Assembly (NCBI RefSeq): GCF_029852145.1
Contig: NC_079970.1
Location: 23,192,331 to 23,256,330, forward strand
DNA length: 64,000 nt
Source of the DNA: Microplitis mediator
Lineage: Eukaryota > Arthropoda > Insecta > Hymenoptera > Braconidae
Direction of reading: 5' to 3'
Below are positions 57,257-64,000 of this stretch, one piece after another. The position numbers were made by a program, and so were the translations under genes. The notes beneath the pieces are model-generated. The model searched no databases and had not been told where the DNA came from. It saw nothing but the letters and a program-made list of their open reading frames with translations. Numbering within the stretch: position 1 is the first letter of the stretch; every line of letters starts with the position of its first letter.

Positions 57257-60200
57257 TTATTGACTATTTTTGCAAGCCGGGATAAGGCTAGAGGGTAGAC
57301 AACGATTTGAAGTTGGCCAGTACACCTGATTCGGAGGACAACTGTGGAGATGACCCTCCATTGAACCTGAAGGCCCTTCTTTGCAATTGTAGAACCGGTT
57401 GCTGCAAAATTGATGATGTGGGTGTTGGCCTGGAGCGGGGCATAGGCAGTTCTGAGTCACGGGTACCTTTGATGAGAATAAATAGAAAATTAGACTGGAA
57501 ATAAATACAAAACAGTGGGTTGTAGAAATAAAAATACTTACTGGAGGTATAGAATTCTCGAGCATTTGGTCGTATAGTTTTTTGTCAGCGAGCATACCTT
57601 TGCAAGGAACAGTAAGCTCGAAGGCGGAAAGACATTGTAATTTTCTTTCGTCGTAAGCGGTGTTGTCGGGGCATTTGAGAACGACGACATTGTAAGAATA
57701 TTTGCTGGCGGAAGTACACTGGTAGATGAGATTGCAGTACTTTGGATGACGACGGAATCCGGTCGGACAAACGAGGGCTATTTGTTCACCTGTGAGGTTG
57801 CCGATTGGGCACTGAGCTCCAGAACCGCTGACTGATGAATCGGAATTGAGAGTTGAGTTGCGGTTTTCACCGTTTCCAGAATAAAAAACTCCGGTGGCGT
57901 TTAACACCCCAAAGTTATTTTGATCGGGACTATTATTTGAAAGACTAGAGGTTTGATTTTTATCAGAGCCAAGATAATGTGTTTCATCAACGTTGGGTTT
58001 TTCTGAAACCTTAGGGAGTTCGGACGACGGTTCTGTGAGGTGGAATTTTTCCTTTTCAAGATAGTTGTGTTCACGATGAGTCTCATCATAGATGATGTTC
58101 TTATTTTGCTCGGAGAGATGGAGATTCTCAATTTTGTTTACTACACCGTTACTTTCGTAGTCGGTAGGCTTCACTGCGTATGGAGAATTGTTTTGAACAT
58201 TTGCAGAAGCATTTACTGATGGTTCATGATCGTTTTCCTGTTGTTCAGTTCCACCGTAATGATAATTATTTTGCTCTTTGTATTCATAATTAAGATCATT
58301 GCTTCCGGATTCTTCATGACGCGATTTCGTATCATCAACTGAATTTTTTTGCAATTCATAATCAATTCCTACATGGTCGGTTCCATGAGTCTCTTGTTTG
58401 GACACTTCTTGCTCAGTTTGCTGTTGGAGATGAGAATTATCGGTTACTTCTGATGCTAATTTCTGATCTTGGTCTGAACCGTCAGCTGCTTCTTGATTTA
58501 GACGTTGATTCATCTCTGCTTTGGTATTGGTATCGCTTTCGTTAGGACGGCTATCGTAATCACTTTTTTGATTGTTGATGTTATTATTTAGGGCATCGTT
58601 ATTGAGGAAATCTGAATCAGAGTTATCATCCCTTTCATTGTTATAAGAGTTTTCGGTATGCTCGGAAATATGACCGTTGTTATTGCTGCTTGTTTTGTCT
58701 TCACGATTATTACTATCATTATATGGTTCATTAAGGTTGAACTTATTTCCTTCCTGACGATAACCTTCATCAATATTACTATTAGATTTATGATTATAGA
58801 ATACTGAATTTTCATCATTTTCTGACGATTGACTTTCTTGATGCTCTGGAGTATTCTCGCTTTGTCTCTCACCATTTATTTGATAAAATACGCTGTTGTA
58901 ATCTTCATTGTTATTTTTTTTCAGATCGGAATCATAACTATTTTCTGCTTGATGACTTTCTCGATCATTTTCTCTATTGTGCCTGTCGTCATAACTTTCT
59001 GTCTGCTCTGAATTATTATAATTCTCTGACTGATGGTTTCCTTGGTTTATAATTATGGATTCTTCTTTATAATTTGGACCGTAGTCGGCATTATTTTCAA
59101 TTCCTGTAGGTTGATTTCCATACTGATTTTGAGTCTTGTATCTATCATCATAATTTATGGTGTGCTGTGAAGTGTCATAGTTTTCTGACTGTTGAATATC
59201 TTTGTTAATATGAACGTCATATGTTTGTTTGTTATTTTTACTGTATTCGGTATCGTTTTCATTTTCTGTAGGTTGATTTCCATACTGATTTTGATTCTTG
59301 TTCTTATCATCATAATTTATTGTATGATCTGAATTATCATAGTTTCCTGACTGTTGAATATCTTTATTAATATGAACGTCATATGTTTGTTTGTTATTTT
59401 TACTGTATTCGGTATCGTTTTCATTTTCTGTAGGTTGATTTTCATACTGATTTTGATTCTTGTTCTTATCATCATAATTTATTGTATGATCTGAATTATC
59501 ATAGTTTTCTGACTGTTGAATATCTTTGTTAATATGAACGTCATATGTTTGTTTGTTATTTTTACTGTATTCGGTATCGTTTTCATTTTCCGTAGGTTGA
59601 TTTCCATACTGATTTTGATTCTTGTTCTTATCATCATAATTTATTGTATGATCTGAATTATCATAGTTTTCTGACTGTTGAATATCTTTGTTAATATGAA
59701 CGTCATATGTTTGTTTGTTATTTTTACTGTATTCGGTATCGTTTTCATTTTCTGTAGGTTGATTTCCATACTGGTTTTGATTCTTGTTCTTATCATCATA
59801 ATTTATTGTATGATCTGAATTATCATAGTTTTCTGACTGTTGAATATCTTTGTTAATATGAACGTCATATGTTTGTTTGTTATTTTTACTGTATTCGGTA
59901 TCGTTTTCATTTTCTGTAGATTGATTTCCATACTGGTTTTGATTCTTGTTCTTATCATCATAATTTATTGTATGATCTGAATTATCATAGTTTTCTGACT
60001 GTTGAATATCTTTGTTAATATGAACGTCATATGTTTGTTTGTTGTTATTACTGTATTCGGTATCGTTTTCATTTTCTGTAAGTTTATTTCCATACTGATT
60101 ATTATTTTTGTTCTTATCGTCATAATTTATTGTGCGATCTGAATTATCATAGTTTTCTAACTGTTGACTATCTTTGTTAATATGAACGTCATATGTTTCT

Positions 60201-62748
60201 TTGTTGTTATTATTGTATTCGGTATCGTTTTCATTTTCTGTAAGTTGATTTCCATTCTGATTTTGATTCTTGTTCTTATCATCATAATTTATTGTGCGAT
60301 CTGAATTATCATAATTTTCTGACTGTTGAATATCTTTGTTAATATGAACGTCATATGTTTGTTTGTTGTTATTACTGTATTCGGTATCGTTTTCATTTTC
60401 TGTAAGTTTATTTCCATACTGATTATTATTTTTGTTCTTATCGTCATAATTTATTGTGCGATCTGAATTATCATAGTTTTCTAACTGTTGACTATCTTTG
60501 TTAATATGAACGTCATATGTTTCTTTGTTGTTATTATTGTATTCGGTATCGTTTTTATTTTCTGTGAGTTGATTTCCATATTGATTATAATTCTTGGTCT
60601 TATCATCATAATTTATGGTGTGCTGTGAATTATCATAGTTTTCTGACTGTTGACTATCTTTGTTAATATGAACGTCGTATGTTTCTTTGTTGTTATTACT
60701 GTATTCGGTATCGTTTACATTTTCTGCAAGTTGATTTCCATACTGATTATAATTCTTGTTCTTATCATCATAAGTTATCGTGCGATCTGAATTGTCATAG
60801 TTTTCTGACTGTTGATTATCTTCGTTAATATGAACGTCATATGTTTCTTTGTTGTTATTACTGTATTCGGTATCGTTTTCCTTTTCTGTAGGTTGATTTC
60901 CATACTGATTTTGATTCTTGTTTCTATCATCATAATTTATTGTGCGATCTGAATTATCATAATTTTCTGAATGTTGACTATCTTTGTTAATATGAACGTC
61001 ATATGTTTCTTGGTTGTTTTTATTGTATTCGGTATCCTTTTCATTTTCTGTAAGTTGGTTTCCATACTGATTATGATTCTTGTTCTTATCATCATAATTT
61101 ATGGTGTGATCTGAATTATCATAGTTTTCTGACTGTTGATTATCTTCGTTAATATGAACGTCATATGTTTCTTTGTTGTTATTACTGTATTCGGTATCGT
61201 TTTCCTTTTCTGTAGGTTGATTTCCATACTGATTTTGATTCTTGTTTCTATCATCATAATTTATTGTGCGATCTGAATTATCATATTTTTCTGAATGTTG
61301 ACTATCTTTGTTAATATGAACGTCATATGTTTCTTGGTTGTTTTTATTGTATTCGGTATCCTTTTCATTTTCTGTAAGTTGGTTTCCATACTGATTATGA
61401 TTCTTGTTCTTATCATCATAATTTATGGTGTGATCTGAATTATCATAGTTTTCTGAATGTTGACTATCTTTGTTAATATGAACGTCATATGTTTCTTCGT
61501 TGTTTTTATTGTATTCGGTATCCTTTTCATTTTCTGTAAGTTGGTTTCCATACTGATTATGATTCTTGTTCTTATCATCATAATTTATGGTGTGCTCTGA
61601 ATTATCGTAAGTTTGTGACTGTTGACTTCCTTTGTTGATCAAAATGTTATATGTTCCATTTTTAGTTTTACTGTATTCGGCATCGTTTTCATTTTCTGTA
61701 AGTTGATTTCCATACTGATTTTGATTCTTGTATCTATCATCATAATTTATGGTGTGCTGTGAAGTATCATAATTTTCTGACTGTTGTTTTTCTTTATTAA
61801 TTAGGCTTCCGTAATTGTCATAATTTTCTTGATATTGGGAATAATCATTTCTTCCACTGCCGCTGTGCTCTGAACTTTCTCCACGTGCTCCATAATTACC
61901 TTGGCTGCTCTCGATATTACGATTCTCTTCATTCCGCGATCCATTTTCAGCCTCACCTTTGTTTACATGACTTTCAGATTGAATAGTTACATCAATTCCA
62001 TTTTTCGAGTAGCCTTGGTTTCCAAATAGATTCAATGATCCTTCTCCAAAGCCTGGGATCACCAAATTAGGTTTACTTCTTCTACATTCTAGTCTTGACG
62101 TTGCCCAGTCGGCTATACACCATTGCTTTTGCAATTCCCATACTGTGTTTGCCGGACAAGTATATGCATATTTTCGATAAAACTGAAAACCTACTGACAC
62201 ACACCTGTAAAATTTCTGACAATACTTCGGATCTGACATGAATCCCTGAGCTGTACATGTCGGCTCATCCCTAGTTCTTACAGCTGGGTTTTGGTTTAAA
62301 TACCACGGGCTACCAACCATTCCGTTTTGTAAGTGAGATACCTGGAAATTCCATTTGTAATTAAGACACTCTGCCCTTCCACTGAATCTCGGAAGTACAC
62401 ATCTCTGTCTAAGACTTGAGAACACTGTTCCTGGTCCACAAACATGCTTATGCGCTATCAGTTTCCCACCGAATCCCGTTGAATCGCAATGATAAAATGT
62501 CGTGCAATCATATCTGTTTTCAAAGTATCCTACTTTCTCACATCTAAATTCGTCTTCAGTCACCGTAGGGAAGCCTTGAAAATTTCAATTTCATTACTAA
62601 ACAGTCACGGTCGAAAAATTTTTTTAATAACCAATTTTTACTTACCATTGTGCGAAAAGGTTGCAGACGCAATGGCTGCATATAAATTAACTAAAATAAT
62701 TATTCTCAGCATTTTGAGAGAATTGATAGTTAGTTTCTCAATATTCAT
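57257..62748 (-). CDS. Secreted chitin-binding (peritrophin-A/CBM14) protein with giant repeat region
   Basis: Three exons. The first, 62748 (or the second ATG at 62712)-62646, encodes the signal peptide MLRIIILVNLYAAIASA. The others are 62574-57542 and 57466-57257. The product is about 1769-1781 aa. Two six-cysteine chitin-binding type-2 domains follow the signal (YDCTTFYHCDSTG..., KYCQKFYRCVSVG...). Next come 17 tandem 54-residue Asn/Asp/Tyr/Gln repeats and an acidic low-complexity stretch. Two more type-2 domains close the protein (KYCNLIYQCTSASK..., HQFCSNRFYNCKEG...). Such domains bind chitin in peritrophic matrix or cuticle. Flanking domains joined by a long hydrophilic spacer suggest a cross-linking matrix protein. 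The last intron is only 75 nt, divisible by three and free of stops. The exact organ and partner cannot be inferred. Confidence 0.88.
57467..57541 (-). other. 75-nt in-frame intron of the chitin-binding gene
   Basis: GTAAGTATTTT at the 5' end and TCATCAAAG at the 3' end. Removing it joins NSIPP to VPVTQNCLC. A stronger-looking TATTTCCAG inside would shift the frame and destroy the last domain. Retention would insert a 25-residue hydrophobic segment without a stop. Confidence 0.6.
59020..61771 (-). repeat. Coding minisatellite: 17 copies of 162 bp (54 residues)
   Basis: Each unit reads YDNSDHTINYDD, KNKNQNQYGNQ, TENENDTEYS, NNKQTYDVHINKD and QQSEN with variants. Copies 12-16 are almost identical. 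Copies 3-4 are repeated as 5-6, and 8-9 as 10-11, showing 324-bp dimer duplications. The first and last copies share TSQHTINYDDRYK, unlike most inner ones. Most units keep the sequon NDT, replaced by KDT in copies 2, 3 and 5. Confidence 0.9.
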
Positions 62749-62929
62749 AAAAAAACCATAAAAAAATTTTAATTAATAGGTTTTTAAATTTCTATTTAAA
62801 ATTATCGAAATACTTGTTTATTTACAGAGAAATTCAATAATTTAAATTTATATCCGTCCACAATATCCCGCACGAAAAACTTGTATAACGAAACGTGTTG
62901 CTCGTTTGTTTTTATTCTACGAGTCTTAA

Positions 62930-62956
62930 AAGTCGAATATATAGATATATATTTCC
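62930..62956 (-). promoter_or_regulatory. Possible TATA region of the chitin-binding gene
   Basis: On the minus strand TATATATCTATATATTCG lies about 190 bases upstream of the first ATG. A start site some 30 bases downstream would leave a leader of about 160 bases. TATA runs are common in this DNA, so support is weak. Confidence 0.25.
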
Positions 62957-64000
62957 ACATGAATACTCTCGATCGACGTTGAGTGTTAAGTGTGCCGAAT
63001 AATCGAGCATCTGTGTTAATTGTTAATTCAAATTTAATTGTCCTACTCATTTAAATAAAATTTACGCAAGATAATAACTAAATGTTGTTAAAACATTGCA
63101 TTACTTATGTATAATAATTATATGTATTTACGCGATGATTTATTACCAAAGATTACTTAAATGCGAATCCATTGTCCTTAACAATAATATTTTTTTAAAT
63201 ATTTACTCGTTGCTTAAATTAAGATCTACAAATAAATTAAATCTTTTGGCAGGTTTGAGTAAAATTAAGTATGAAAAATTAATGGTTTGTTTACCTAACA
63301 TTAATCGAAACCAGCTGCTTAAATGATTCGTCAAAACAATATTTATCCCTTGCGCAATAAATGAGGTTATTAAGTCACTTCTTCAATAATTCATTTTATA
63401 ATTAACTTTATTTTCCTTAAAATTGACGCGTATTAAGAATTATTCATGACTTAATATTTACATTTGGATATAGTAATAAATCGTATTTTAATTGTATACA
63501 GAGATCGCTCATTTAATTTTAATTGATATAATTATTTACCGTCCGCTGAATATTGGACAATAATTATTATCTAATTAAACATTTGAGTGCAACATTAAGT
63601 GTCACTAAACGAGGGCACAAATTTATGTGACAGAGCAATTACAAACAAATCCCAGTTGTTAATTTAATTCATAGTATTCCCATGATTTCAAGTTAGAGAT
63701 TAAACTAAAACTAGTGTTCTCACTAGTTTTAGTTTAATTAACTTAATACTGAAACAAAATTTCCTATTTCAGTTCATCTACTTAAATTGTTCACTTAAAT
63801 TATAAATTTATTTATAGCTAATATTCATATTTTTTATTATCGACCCCTAAGTCGGTAAGTCGAAAAAGTTGTTGGTAAGACAGTTTTCCTTTACAGAGAA
63901 TTCTTGGTAATCCCTTACTTTCTACTTTTCAAAGGAGCTGACTTATCTTAAGTCCAATACCACAAGTTGGTATTGACCTTAAGCTTCTTATCACCAATTA
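62957..64000. other. AT-rich upstream region with two hairpins
   Basis: No gene is seen. A perfect 18-bp stem with a 4-base loop lies at 63699-63738 (ATTAAACTAAAACTAGTG / complement). A second, imperfect one surrounds CCAATACCACAAGTTGGTATTG at about 63953-63990. The frames at 62802-63050 and 63096-63326 follow base composition. Confidence 0.4.

Noticed and set aside
57585..59011. Several frames on both strands within the chitin-binding gene
   Set aside because: Shadows of the long, low-complexity coding exon.
1..64000. Endogenous virus or polydnavirus segment
   Set aside because: No viral structural or replication gene, excision motif or wasp-virus gene family was recognised on either strand.

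Overview
This is a eukaryotic, very AT-rich window with short spliced introns, GT-AG junctions, peritrophin-type chitin-binding domains, an astacin/CUB protein and an SLC16-type monocarboxylate transporter. Together these point to an insect. A parasitoid hymenopteran is my guess from composition and the density of short inverted-repeat elements; nothing in the sequence proves it. I see no bacterial operons, rRNA, tRNA, CRISPR or viral genes.

The right half (about 29-63 kb) holds three well-supported genes, all on the minus strand. (1) At 29213-32203 is a secreted tolloid/BMP1-like astacin with two CUB domains. Its five exons join in frame to 473 aa, but the protease domain lacks the Met-turn half and its third zinc-ligand His is shifted by one residue. 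(2) At 34780-56354 is a 12-TM monocarboxylate transporter. Six shared downstream exons (34780-38728) can be entered in frame from three alternative starts, at 40236, 50480 and 56354. Each start supplies its own cytoplasmic tail and its own first membrane helix. (3) At 57257-62748 is a secreted protein with four chitin-binding type-2 domains around a central array of 17 copies of a 54-residue Asn/Asp/Tyr-rich repeat.

The left half (1-29 kb) is mostly intergenic or intronic and dense in mobile-element remnants. Only fragments of genes are visible. There is a GC-richer divergent promoter near 9.6-10.2 kb with a start exon on each strand. A plus-strand multi-exon unit (10.2-13.5 kb) contains repeated exon modules and a small two-exon ORF. 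Isolated spliced exons lie at 14466-14561 (+) and 25724-25817 (-), with a possible terminal exon at 21821-21997 (-). A 3.1 kb foldback with about 770 bp near-identical arms occupies 15.3-18.5 kb. Several GC-richer unique stretches (18.9-19.1, 22.9-23.15, 24.8-25.1, 26.2-26.4 kb) look like regulatory DNA or unrecognised exons.

Repeats are a main component: TA-flanked and other terminal-inverted-repeat elements (MITE-like) throughout, tandem arrays with periods of about 124, 138 and 165 bp, a (TG)n, a (TTA)n and a 13-14 nt C run. Many transporter introns carry such elements. All intron-exon boundaries and product names are read from sequence alone; no database search or transcript was available.
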